Of a DNA stretch of 64,000 bases, positions 30,932 through 42,413 are shown in pieces. The position numbers and the translations under genes were made by a program. Positions within the stretch are counted from its first letter, which is position 1. The number at the start of each line of letters is the position of its first letter. The stretch comes from Skeletonema tropicum (Eukaryota; Bacillariophyta; Thalassiosirophyceae; Thalassiosirales; Thalassiosiraceae), in NCBI GenBank assembly GCA_037178625.1, contig CM074131.1, forward strand, positions 2,542,001 through 2,606,000. Reading direction: 5' to 3'. The notes below the pieces were generated by a model. The model did no database searches, was not told the origin of the DNA, and was given only the letters and a program-made list of their open reading frames with translations.

Positions 30932-32991
30932 ATGAAATTTATTGCTGGAATCTCGAGCACCACTGCCCTCCTCTGCCTTGTATCCTGGCAGGGAGCTGTG
31001 CAAAACAACGCCGTCTCAGCGTTTGTTGCTCCAAACAAGGTCAACACCTTGACACACCTCATTCCATCCAATGATGACATTACCAACGCGATGCGTCTGG
31101 AAACAATGGCCTTGAATGCCGAGGCGATAAAAATTACCATGCCCGCTCTATCCTCCACAATGAAGGAGGGACGTGTGGTATCTTGGTTGAAATCGGAGGG
31201 AGATGAAATTGAGGCTGGAGAGGCTATCATGGTCGTCGAGTCTGATAAGGCTGACATGGATGTGGAAGCATTTGAGGATGGATATTTGGCCAAGATTATT
31301 ACAGATGAGGGTGAGTCTGCCGAGGTTGGTGCCGTTGTTGCACTAATTGCGACGGAAGAGGCGGATATTGAGGCAGTTGCCAATGGTGGTGATGCTGATG
31401 CTGCACCTGCTGCTGAGGAGGCTGCTCCTGCCGCCGAGGAGGCTCCTGCTGCTAGCGCTGCAGCTCCTGATTTTGATTTCAGCCAGCTTGATATGCCTGC
31501 ACTTTCATCAACCATGAAGGAAGGTAAAGTTGTATCTTGGTTGAAGGGTGAGGGAGATGCTGTTGAGGCTGGAGAAGCAATTATGGTTGTTGAGTCTGAC
31601 AAGGCTGACATGGATGTTGAAGCATTTGAAGATGGATTCATTGCCGCTATCATTACTGATGAAGGTGAAAGTACCGCTGTTGGTGCTCCCGTTGCACTTA
31701 TTGCCGCGAATGAGGCTGATATTCCAGCACTTCAGGCATATGCTGCTACCCTCGGTGGTGGAGCACCAGCTGCTCCTGCTGCGGCTGCACCTGCCGCTGC
31801 TGCTCCAGTTGCTGCGAAGGCTGCCCCTAAGGCTGCGGCTGCACCCAACGCAGCTGCATCTGCAGGTGGACGTGTTGTTGCATCCCCTCTTGCAAAGAAA
31901 ATGGCAGAAGAAATGGGAGTTGATTTGACTACTGTTGCCGGAAGTGGACCTGGTGGACGTATCACTGCTGGAGATGTTACAAAGGCCGCTTCTGGTGGAG
32001 CTCCTGTGAAGAAGGCAGCTGCTGCTCCAACCAAGCCCAAGTGGCAACCTGCTGAGGGAGTTGTTGCTGCTACTCCTACCGCTCGTGTCTTGGCGAAGAA
32101 GGCCAAGTTGGACCTCGCTTCGATCGAGGGAACTGGTGAATTTGGCCGTGTTACTGCTGATGATGTTAAGATTGCCACTGGTGAGATGAAGCCTAAGCGT
32201 AAGGTAGCAGCACCTGGAGCACCTGCTCCTGTTGAGTTGCCTGAGGGTCTTGTTCCTTTCACTGGAATGCAGCGTGCCGTCTCCAACAACATGGTTGCTA
32301 CTCTTGACTGCCCTGTATTCCGTGCCAGTCGTGAGATTGAGATGGATGCTTTCAATGCTTTGTACCAACAGGTGAAGCCCAAGGGTGTGACCGTTTCAGC
32401 ACTCCTTGCCAAGGCTGTCGCTAAGGCCATTGAGAAGCACCCCATTGTCAACAGTTCTTTCAGACCAGAGGGAACATTCTTCAACAAAGATATCAATATT
32501 GCCATGGCTGTCGCAATTGACGGAGGACTTATCACACCAGTATTGAAATATGCCAATGAACGTGATGTATTGGAACTCGGTGAAAACTGGAAGGTAAGAT
32601 TCTGATGTAAATCTCACGAGAGCATTTTTAGGAATTTGTCGTCTAACTTGTCTACTACTCACTTTTTGTGCAGGAACTTGTTGGAAAGGCCAAGTCTGGA
32701 ACATTATCTCCTGACGAATACAACTCTGGTACATTCACAATTTCCAACATGGGTATGTTTGGAGTCGCTCAATTTGATGCCATTCTTCCTGCTGGACAAG
32801 GTGGTATTCTCGCAGTCGCAGGAACACAAGAGCACATTGTGCCTTGCAAGCAATCAGTCCTTGGTATGAAGAAAATCTCAAAAATGACTGTGACACTCAC
32901 ATGCGATCACCGTCAAATTTATGGTGCAGACGCAGCATTGTTCTTGAAGACACTAAATGAAGTCATGATGAATCCTTCTCAATTGCTATAA
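30932..32991 (+). CDS. Dihydrolipoamide acetyltransferase (E2) of plastid pyruvate dehydrogenase
   Basis: Exons 30932-32593 and 32674-32991 (donor GTAAGA, acceptor TGTGCAG) give 659 residues. A signal peptide ends at SAFVAP (residues 29-34), so plastid import is expected. Two lipoyl domains follow with the lipoyl-lysine motif ESDKADMD (Lys106 and Lys224), then an Ala/Pro linker. Next come two E3-binding domains (about 310-345, AKKMAEEMGVDL; about 388-425, AKKAKLDLASIEG). The catalytic acetyltransferase domain (about 455-659) ends with CDHRQIYGA, catalytic His633. It passes acetyl groups from pyruvate to CoA, supplying fatty-acid synthesis. The intron falls inside the catalytic domain. Two peripheral-subunit-binding domains is more than the usual one. 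The ATG at 30932 was chosen because the frame upstream has no other ATG and the signal peptide starts there. Confidence 0.93.
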
Positions 32992-33120
32992 GTGATGGTC
33001 GATATTCGACGAGGCCACATGTACACAACAACAGAAAGGAACAGAAAAAATTAGAGCTATTGACAGATCAAAGTATATAATTTAAGTAAGATACTAGAAT
33101 AGATTCTCCTCGGTTTTTTA

Positions 33121-34752
33121 TCATCTTTTTCGTCTTTGTAGAACGAGAAGTGAAGCTGATACAACAAATAACGACGCTGCGATAGCAGTCGCAACAGTTA
33201 GATGGTGTAGTAGACGATCAGTCGGTTGTTGCTTCCCACTTGACTCTTCTCCGCTGCTTGAATCTGTGGCGCTCGTCTTCTTTCGACGAGGTGTCACGAC
33301 ACGACTAGTCTTTGCTTTTTGAAATGGGCCATCTTCTATGTCAACGACTTGTTTCTTCTCTTGCTCCACCACAAGCTGACCACATGCTCCAGCAATATCG
33401 GCACCCATCGTTCGTCGAATCGAGCAAAAGGAGCCATACGATGATACAATTCGACGAAACTCTTGCATATGTTCTTCACTAGGGCAATCCAGCTTGTCTT
33501 TCACGTCAGTCTTGTTGTACGGGATCAAGTTGACCACAAGATGACGTCCTTCACATAGCTTTCCTAGTTGGTGAGCGGCTTCTATTGTTGACGTATCTCC
33601 TACCAACATTACATATTCGATCATTGCCCGCTTCTTTTTACTCGCAGTCTGCCTTTCTTCGACATTGAAATCTGTTGCCTTGTCATCTTCCTGTGGGTTT
33701 TCCAAGAGCTTTCTCTTCGTCAAAGCCATCATGTGGGAGTCAAGAGCCTCGATCAAAGATTCAATCGGTGTCCGTTTGGCAGAGGGCACAATCTTTTCTC
33801 GCATTGGCTGGTTCGGTGCATGCAACGATAATGCAAGGTTTACCTCTGGAAGATCTCTTGTCAAGTCACGCATTCGAGATGTCACTCCAACAGTACTCAC
33901 AGTAACTCGATTATGAGCCAAATTCCATAGCCGCCGATCAATCATTGCCTTACAGGCAGCTAGAACATTGTGGTAATTATTGAGAGGCTCGCCCATTCCC
34001 ATAAATACGATATTCCTAATAAGATCCATCCTCTTTTGCTTCTTCTGTCCCTTCTTGCCATCTGTTCCTTCTTCCGTCATCAACATCATCATATCGTCTC
34101 TACTCTCTTCTGCTAGAATTTTACTGGCATGCACAAGCTGCTCTAATATTTCTCCAGATGATAAATTTCCTCTAATACCCATTGTTCCAGTTGCGCAGAA
34201 AGTGCATCCCATTGCACAACCAACTTGAGATGACACACATAATGTGCATCTCCCTTCGTGTCTCATCAATACACTTTCTACAACATGCCCATCTTGCAGC
34301 TCTACTGCAAGTTTCGTTGTAGTCCCATCAGCGCTAGTTTGGTGCATTTGTACTTTGGACGTGACTGTGGCAAACTTTTCATCACTATTCGCTTCAGCTG
34401 AAACATTCTTTGATAGGAATTCGAGTAATACTTTTGGTAATTGGGATTTACGCCCAGGCCGGGAAGAAATTGAATTTTTCGTGCGGAAATTTGTGTTACT
34501 TGCTACGCTGACGCTACCATCATCGTTGCTGTTACTGATGCCTCTTTCTGCAACTTCTCCACGGAGTTCGGCCACAAATTCATTGAGCGGAGGGTAGCCG
34601 CTTCTGTGTAACCGCTGGTAGAAAGTATCGAAGTGATTACCACTTAGTGTGATGCCATTTGCCTTGAGCGCTTTATCGAATGCTGCTCGGTCAAGTATGG
34701 GCTTGGGACATAAAGGGTCCCTGAAGCGTTTGACTTGCTGTTTGGCGGCCAT
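33121..34752 (-). CDS. RlmN/Cfr-type radical SAM rRNA/tRNA methyltransferase
   Basis: 543 residues, intronless. The radical SAM cluster motif CAMGCTFC gives Cys179, Cys183 and Cys186. Other family marks are LCVSSQVGC, GMGEPLNNY, VTVSTVGV, LALSLHAPN, LVNLIPYN and the late Cys in GADIAGACGQL. In bacteria RlmN methylates adenine C2 in 23S rRNA and tRNA. Unusual features: a hydrophilic N-terminal extension, lysine-rich insertions, and a C-terminal hydrophobic segment (TVATAIAASLFVVSASLLVL) followed by QRRKR, which looks like a tail anchor. No plastid signal peptide is evident. The gene ends 0.13 kb from the E2 gene (convergent) and starts 250 bp from the reductoisomerase start (divergent). Confidence 0.88.
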   Translation of the reverse strand: MAAKQQVKRFRDPLCPKPILDRAAFDKALKANGITLSGNHFDTFYQRLHRSGYPPLNEFVAELRGEVAERGISNSNDDGSVSVASNTNFRTKNSISSRPGRKSQLPKVLLEFLSKNVSAEANSDEKFATVTSKVQMHQTSADGTTTKLAVELQDGHVVESVLMRHEGRCTLCVSSQVGCAMGCTFCATGTMGIRGNLSSGEILEQLVHASKILAEESRDDMMMLMTEEGTDGKKGQKKQKRMDLIRNIVFMGMGEPLNNYHNVLAACKAMIDRRLWNLAHNRVTVSTVGVTSRMRDLTRDLPEVNLALSLHAPNQPMREKIVPSAKRTPIESLIEALDSHMMALTKRKLLENPQEDDKATDFNVEERQTASKKKRAMIEYVMLVGDTSTIEAAHQLGKLCEGRHLVVNLIPYNKTDVKDKLDCPSEEHMQEFRRIVSSYGSFCSIRRTMGADIAGACGQLVVEQEKKQVVDIEDGPFQKAKTSRVVTPRRKKTSATDSSSGEESSGKQQPTDRLLHHLTVATAIAASLFVVSASLLVLQRRKR

Positions 34753-35002
34753 GGTTGTTGTTTCCTACCTCCTTTCCTACACTCAGCTTGCTTGGTTCCA
34801 AGAGACGAAGATTGAGAGTTTGAGATTTGAGAGAGAAGACAGAGCCCGCCAAAAAACGACAGACAGGCCACAAGCACTGCAGCCGCAGCTTCCTTCGTGC
34901 GTCTTCCAGCTGAAGGTCACCTCACAGCTCGACCATTCATCACGGCAAGCAAGCAGAAGCAAGGCTTCAACACCCCACTTTTCAAGTAACTTAACTGCAA
35001 CA

Positions 35003-37003
<2,001 letters not shown>

Positions 37004-37159
37004 AGAAATAAAAAGTGTCTCATAAATATATTAATTAAATCGAGAATTTTGTCCAGAAAACTTCTACGAATCTTCACTCAATTACCTGCCTGAATTGCCA
37101 GCCTTGCTGGCTTGTACATTATGATAAAAGCAGTTGGGCAAGAAGTTGAAATCACCAAT

Positions 37160-37178
37160 CTCTCTCTCTCTCTAGAGG
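37160..37178. repeat. CT run ending in TCTAGAG between convergent genes
   Basis: tctctctctctctctagag in the tail-to-tail gap. Similar tracts lie at 46335-46360 and 48233-48257, also just downstream of genes. Confidence 0.6.
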
Positions 37179-37238
37179 TGCAGTAACCATCATCATTATT
37201 TTATATAGCTTCAAAATAGTCATACCTTCCTCATGCAT

Positions 37239-38823
37239 TTAGCTGCTCCTGATCCGACGTAACGCAGTACTACTCATCCCATGTGGCTCAGTCCTCTGCG
37301 TACATAACAACTTCAACGGCGGTATTCCCAACGTATCCTCCCTATATCTATTCAACTTCCTCCCTGTCGGCAAGGTTTCGTGACTCAAGACTAGCGCATC
37401 GAAGTCATTTTGAAGGCCGGGGTAGCTTTCTGACTCTGGTGGTTGACCCGGAGGTCCGTATTCATCACTGATGGGGACACAGCGTATGCCTTTGGACATG
37501 AAAAGAGTATAATATTGTATGAGCAAAACAACACCAGATTGAAAGACACGCTTTGACAACACAACAAAATACAAACTTACGATTCTTCATCCCAGGCGCC
37601 AAATTGCCAATGAATTCAAGCACCCCAGCCATCCGTTCCTCCAGTGGAGGTATTCTATCAGCGAATGCCTTATGAGTTAGCATTTCATCCCGCGTGACTC
37701 CGATCAAAAGGCGCCCACTAATGGGTTGCACAGAGGAGATGGCAAGTGTTAATAGTTTGCGATGTCCATAGTGCATCCCATCGAATGTGCCCCCAACACA
37801 GACTGAGGAGTAGAGTGATGTTGCAGGGATGGCTGTTCCACCAATAATTGATGATCCAGTAAGACCAGACTTGGCCTCTTCCTTTTCACTGCTGTTGCTG
37901 TTGCTACTGCTGCTACTACTGGCTCGAATCTTTTCAAATGCATCTTCATCTTCCAAAAATACAACATTGGGATCACCAGTAACCTCCGCACCATCCGGCC
38001 AATCATCCACATGCAACGCCACCAATGGTTGCAATCCCTTCACTTTCCTTTCAGCATTCACAGCATCTACATGGGCACGTAGGCCACCCAGTCCCTGCCC
38101 TTCCTTTGATGCATACTTACGTCCTGACCCGGTTGCAAAATCATTGGCGCTGATCCATCCAGTGATGGAATCATGACTACATATACAAGAAAGATCTGGA
38201 CGGAGGTCAATCCAACCTTCGGGCGGAGAATTGGGCATATTTTGTGGATAAACAATCAGATCAAGTAATTTCTTCCCCTGCGTGATTGGACCTGCCGATG
38301 ATGCATCTTCTTCTTCGCCATTTGTCTGTTGATCTTTCTCTTTTTCATCAAGCCCTACTGCTGCATCCCATGCCATACTGTAAATTTCTCCTGCATATCT
38401 TCGCAGTTGAGTCAAGCTCACATTGGAATATCCCTCGCCAGTTAAACTGTCCGTCCCTCCAGTATTGGTTCGTAGGACAACACTGAGACGTTCGGTGGTG
38501 ATTGATATTGCGGTTTCGAGAATGGCCTCGTTGGCAATCCGGGCGGATGTAGATTGAGGCATGGTAAGTATGGCAAGAGTGTGTTTGTGTTTCTTGGGTG
38601 CTGGGGGCGCTTGGGAGGTGGCCGTGTCCACGTCACTACTGCTGCTGGTAGCTTGATAATATGGGAAGGGTGCAGCATGTGAAGCTCTCGATCTGGTCAG
38701 TGCATGATGATGATATGGTGATGCTGTGTGCAAGATATTATGTGGCTGCAATAAAGCCAAGGACGGCTGAGGGTGACGCACGAAGGAGAGTGCAACTACG
38801 ACGCTCGTAAAATCCACTCTCAT
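37239..38823 (-). CDS. Phosphopantetheine adenylyltransferase-type protein (CoA synthesis)
   Basis: Exons on the minus strand 38823-37581 and 37489-37239 (donor GTAAGT, acceptor CCAAAG) join to 497 residues. The nucleotidyltransferase signature is VGGTFDGMHYGHRKLL (about residues 343-358), with the HxGH catalytic pair (H-Y-G-H). GVTRDEMLTHKAFADRI follows, and the second exon ends GMSSTALRR, the family's closing ISST-x-x-R motif. The layout resembles the eukaryotic enzyme (PPAT part of COASY): a long N-terminal region with no kinase P-loop, so dephospho-CoA kinase must be separate. Its N-terminus is hydrophobic, and targeting is unclear. Confidence 0.85.
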
Positions 38824-39469
38824 TTTTCAACTCTAACTTATGAAGCCCAACAATCGGCAGACTGTAGATGAAAGGATAGGATGATTGGAAGCTTGCCTAA
38901 GAGATGGTAGTATGTAGTATTATTGGCTCCAATGGTCAATGATGAGTGCTTCACTTTTTTGTTGAATTTCTGATTTTTGTCCTTTTTTGACACTTTTTTC
39001 GCCGTCTCCGGTATCGGGGGATAGAGGGGCTCCCCCCTATGAGCGATATTAGCGACGGTATTGTACCGCGCACGTCCGTCAATTATTTATTTGCGAAGCG
39101 AAGACACCTACCGCACACCGCCGCAAGAACAAAAAGCAAGGCAGCTAGCAGGTGTCAACTCCATCCAGTCAACCAATGATTACATCGTTGTTGTGGTTCT
39201 ACTTACCTATCAACGCCTTTCAACTAATAATTGCGTTTCATTCGCTCCTGCTGCTTATCATTTTCAAAGTATATTGGTGCCTGGGAGATTGATTGTATCT
39301 TGTGCACAAGTACAAGAAATAATATTCCTACCCATCAACGCCATATTTGAAGTTAAAGAGGTATCGGCACATCGGATAAGTTTGCACACCATCGCCAGTC
39401 AAACAGCTTCTTTGCAACAGCTTCATTCCTACACCAATCATCATTCTATCAGTGCCACTTTATCAAAAA

Positions 39470-40168
39470 ATGGATAGTCTCATATCAGCATCATTAAGCA
39501 AGAGGTCCATCATCCTTATAGGCATCCTCGTCATTGTATGCAACAACTTGACTGATGCCGCCTGGACGACTACAACACCAATAAAGCACAGCCAACGGTC
39601 GCAGCATAATCACTGTAGGCGGAGCATAGGATGGTCTACTACACAATTATCCTATAGGGACAATGAGCATGAGTCAGGTGAAAGCAACCACAACAGGAAA
39701 AAATCACCTTCTCCTGCTGCCAAGCAGGACTTTCAATCTAGAATGAGACGTGCAGCGTTACAACGTATTAGAAATAGTAGTGGTACTGGTAGAAGAGGAG
39801 GAAGTAGTGGTTCATCGTGGCGACCACCAAATGTCAAGACTGCAATTTCGTTAGAGGACTTTGCCAATGTTATACAAGAGGGTAGAACGAACAACCAATT
39901 GGTGGTAGTGCGCTTCTATGCAACATGGTGCAAAAAATGCCAGGCGATTCGGCCATCTTTTGATAAAGTTGCCTCCTCGAAACCAAAGGTTATTTTTGTC
40001 GATGTGCCGGTTACAAATACGAATGTAGAGTTGCATCAAGGCCTTAAAGTTACAAGTGTGCCATTTGCTCATATTTATTGTCCTGAGAAGGGCTTGGTTG
40101 TGGAAGAGAAGATATCACGGAGCCGCTTTTCGGAGTTTGAAGAGCTGGTGGAGAAGCATTCTTCTTAG
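39470..40168 (+). CDS. Thioredoxin-like protein with WCKKC site
   Basis: 232 residues from the ATG at 39470. Hydrophobic residues 12-27 form a signal peptide or anchor. A basic, Ser/Gly-rich region follows, then a thioredoxin fold from about residue 125: VVVRFYATWCKKCQAIRPSF with Trp153, the two active-site Cys and the cis-Pro in VTSVPF. WCKKC resembles the WCRKC plastid thioredoxin-like proteins of plants, which suggests a redox role in the plastid; targeting is inferred only from the hydrophobic start. Confidence 0.8.
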   Translation: MDSLISASLSKRSIILIGILVIVCNNLTDAAWTTTTPIKHSQRSQHNHCRRSIGWSTTQLSYRDNEHESGESNHNRKKSPSPAAKQDFQSRMRRAALQRIRNSSGTGRRGGSSGSSWRPPNVKTAISLEDFANVIQEGRTNNQLVVVRFYATWCKKCQAIRPSFDKVASSKPKVIFVDVPVTNTNVELHQGLKVTSVPFAHIYCPEKGLVVEEKISRSRFSEFEELVEKHSS

Positions 40169-40292
40169 TCCACAAGTTGTTGTTGATAAAATAATAGACG
40201 TTGACTGTTTTGTACATACGTACATATTACAAAAACACGTATCATAACTACTACTTTACCACCACTGAAATGCTGACAATGATCATTGCATC

Positions 40293-41522
40293 CTAATACT
40301 TGAAAAGATTCATGTCCGCATTACTCAATTGAGAGTTTCCACTATTGTTTTGGCTCAAGCCTGCGAATGGGTCAAATGCAGCGTTATTATTTGCAGCCGG
40401 GGGCATTCCTCCTGCCGAGCTATGGCTGTTGCTTGAATTTGTTGCTCCAATCCCATCAAATGGATCGAACACTTGTGCAGTGTTGATATTTTGTTGGCCT
40501 GCTTGTGCTGTAGTGGAATAAGTTGAAGTCATACTGTCTTTGCTCCCGCTGTTCCAGCTTCCTTGAGATGAACTTTGTCCACCCATGAATCCAAATCCGC
40601 TGTTGGGTTGTTGTTGCTCGTACTGTTGTGGTGGTTGTTGACTTTGTTGTTGCATCGTTCCTCCATATTGTTGACCTGTATAGTGGCTGTGACTTGCTTC
40701 TTGTGAGGACCCATAAGATGATGATCCATATGCCCCCGCTGGATTAGTTAGTGCAGGAGAAGCCCACTGCGATGGTTGTGGTTGTTGTTGTTGGCCTCCG
40801 TGAACAGGAGTTGCAACCACCGCTGGTGTGGGCGTGGGTTGCGCAGCAACAGCACGAACTGTTGGTGGAGTCAAGCCAGACCCCTCTACACCATCCAATT
40901 GCTTTATTTGTTCTTGCTTCTCTGCCTTTGCCTTGACCATATCCGCAATATCCTCACGGCATTGATCATACAGTGCTCTCACCTTTCGATCCGTCGGTAA
41001 CCATCCCTCATTATCTTCCATACTCTCAAAGACTGGATACATCTCTAACCCGAATTCCTCTTTAAATCCCAAAATTTGTCGTTCTATCATGGCCAGTTCC
41101 GTCTTCGATGAGGCCTCCTTGGCCCCCGCGGCTGCGTATCGTGCAGCATTCATGAGTTTTTCCCCTATTGTCTGCGCGCCCAAGATGGAAGCCGCTCCGG
41201 TACGGTTGGCCTCTGCCAAATTGACTTTTCCTTTCAGAGTATCCCTCTTCCGCTCATAGGCTGCCACCTCCCTCTGCGCCTTGATCAACGTCGGTCGAAT
41301 CACATTGATCAATCGATCATCGGCCACGTAAAATTCTTGTGTGGAAGTAATTTGCTCGAGATGAGCGTACATGTCCACGCCGAACTTTTCTTTGCGTGCA
41401 TTGATATCTCGATCGATTAAAAGGAGGTCGGCGTGGATTTTGGTTTTGGTGGCCGCTGTTTGAGTGGCCTCTCCTGCTTGGGTTGCGGCCTTGGTGGCGG
41501 CGGCTACCACGTTGTCCCACAT
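40293..41522 (-). CDS. Coiled-coil protein with DPF motifs (endocytic-adaptor-like)
   Basis: 409 residues from MWDNVVAAATK. The N-terminal 215 residues are helical and contain an internal duplication: LLLIDRDINARKEKFGVDMY and LAMIERQILGFKEEFGLEMY occupy equivalent places, each followed by a helix of about 60 residues. The C-terminal half is Gln/Ser/Pro/Gly-rich and ends with two spaced DPF motifs (VFDPFDG, AFDPFAG). DPF is the classical AP-2 appendage-binding motif, so a role in clathrin or vesicle traffic is a fair guess. No named domain is certain. An in-frame ATG 195 nt upstream exists, but the region there is poor in coding character and reaches into a foldback element. Confidence 0.55.
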   Translation of the reverse strand: MWDNVVAAATKAATQAGEATQTAATKTKIHADLLLIDRDINARKEKFGVDMYAHLEQITSTQEFYVADDRLINVIRPTLIKAQREVAAYERKRDTLKGKVNLAEANRTGAASILGAQTIGEKLMNAARYAAAGAKEASSKTELAMIERQILGFKEEFGLEMYPVFESMEDNEGWLPTDRKVRALYDQCREDIADMVKAKAEKQEQIKQLDGVEGSGLTPPTVRAVAAQPTPTPAVVATPVHGGQQQQPQPSQWASPALTNPAGAYGSSSYGSSQEASHSHYTGQQYGGTMQQQSQQPPQQYEQQQPNSGFGFMGGQSSSQGSWNSGSKDSMTSTYSTTAQAGQQNINTAQVFDPFDGIGATNSSNSHSSAGGMPPAANNNAAFDPFAGLSQNNSGNSQLSNADMNLFKY

Positions 41523-41756
41523 GGTCGCTAATAAATAAAATAAAATCTTCGAAAATAATGAGAATGATGAGGGGCGGGCGCGCGGGAGAGTGAGCAAGAA
41601 AAAAGAGGGCACCATTTCGATTATGAAGGAGTCCCATCTGTGGAATGCAAAGATGCCGCGAAATGCCCGCCATAAGAGAGGTTCCACTGGTACAAAATTC
41701 ACGTAGAAACTGCTCACCGTAGGAATTCAACCAAATTTGTAGGAATTCAAAACCTT

Positions 41757-42240
41757 GACGAAACGTGACGCGCCCTCTTCCCGCCAATTTTTTTATTAGT
41801 AAAATGCTCTAGCTTTGGGTCCGAGCGGCCAAAATTAAGTTTCAGGGAAGTGGTTTACATGCTATTCCCGAGATACTATCCTTTAGGTGACTATTATGTG
41901 AGTGTATACTGCGCTGGGTAGGTGATGAAAGCGTATATTTTCGTCGAGCTATGCATTTGAAGGTACCCTCTAGCTTCATGCTAGTCATGATGGCTGATGG
42001 CCGGCCAAATTTGTCTAGCAAAAAGCTAGTGTACTCTCACATGCATTTCTCAGCAGAGAGTTGGAATTATCGGCCAACCAACATATGTACAGAACCCCCA
42101 TTACGGTCGACAAAAGGATGGTAGTACCTTTAAAGCCGGTACATCAACTCTGTCAATCTCGATTTTGGCCGCTCGGACCCAAAGCTAGAGCATTTCACTA
42201 ATAAAAAAATTGGCGGGAAGGGGGCGCGTCACGTTTCGTC
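41757..42240. mobile_element. Foldback/MITE-like element with 79-bp terminal inverted repeats
   Basis: Positions 41757-41835 and 42162-42240 are inverted copies of 79 bp with about two mismatches (gacgaaacgtgacgcgcc... to ...gagcggccaaaat). The inner 326 bp are also weakly self-complementary and hold no gene. Similarity continues outside the ends: tggtacaaaattcacgt near 41689 is inverted at about 42253, with extra bases on the left. So the true element may be longer. It sits in the promoter gap between two divergent genes. Confidence 0.85.
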
Positions 42241-42413
42241 GATTTTTTTTTACGTGGATTTTGTACCAGAGTTCTACGTACGGGGTGGGTGAGCGTCTGG
42301 AACCCCGCTTATGCTTGCTAGCTTGCTATGCTTTTCATGTGTGTGGAGTGCTGTGTGCTGTGTGCTGTGCGTGGGGATGTCAGTCTCTCTTGCAACTGAT
42401 GTGAACAGTGTCG

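Noticed and set aside
31508..32556. Long minus-strand open frames across the PDC-E2 gene
   Set aside because: Ser/Arg/Cys-rich and Ala/Thr-rich composition mirrors the E2 codons; no independent signals.
38995..39060. Hairpin atagagggg/cccccctat upstream of the adenylyltransferase
   Set aside because: Short G/C-run complementarity in a promoter gap; not distinctive enough to call a feature.
39061..39477. 138-codon plus-strand frame upstream of the thioredoxin gene
   Set aside because: No protein-like motif; it overlaps the thioredoxin start and is better seen as promoter and leader.
41757..42240. Two ORFs starting MAGRGRV at either end of the foldback element
   Set aside because: The matching peptides are just translations of the two inverted repeats.
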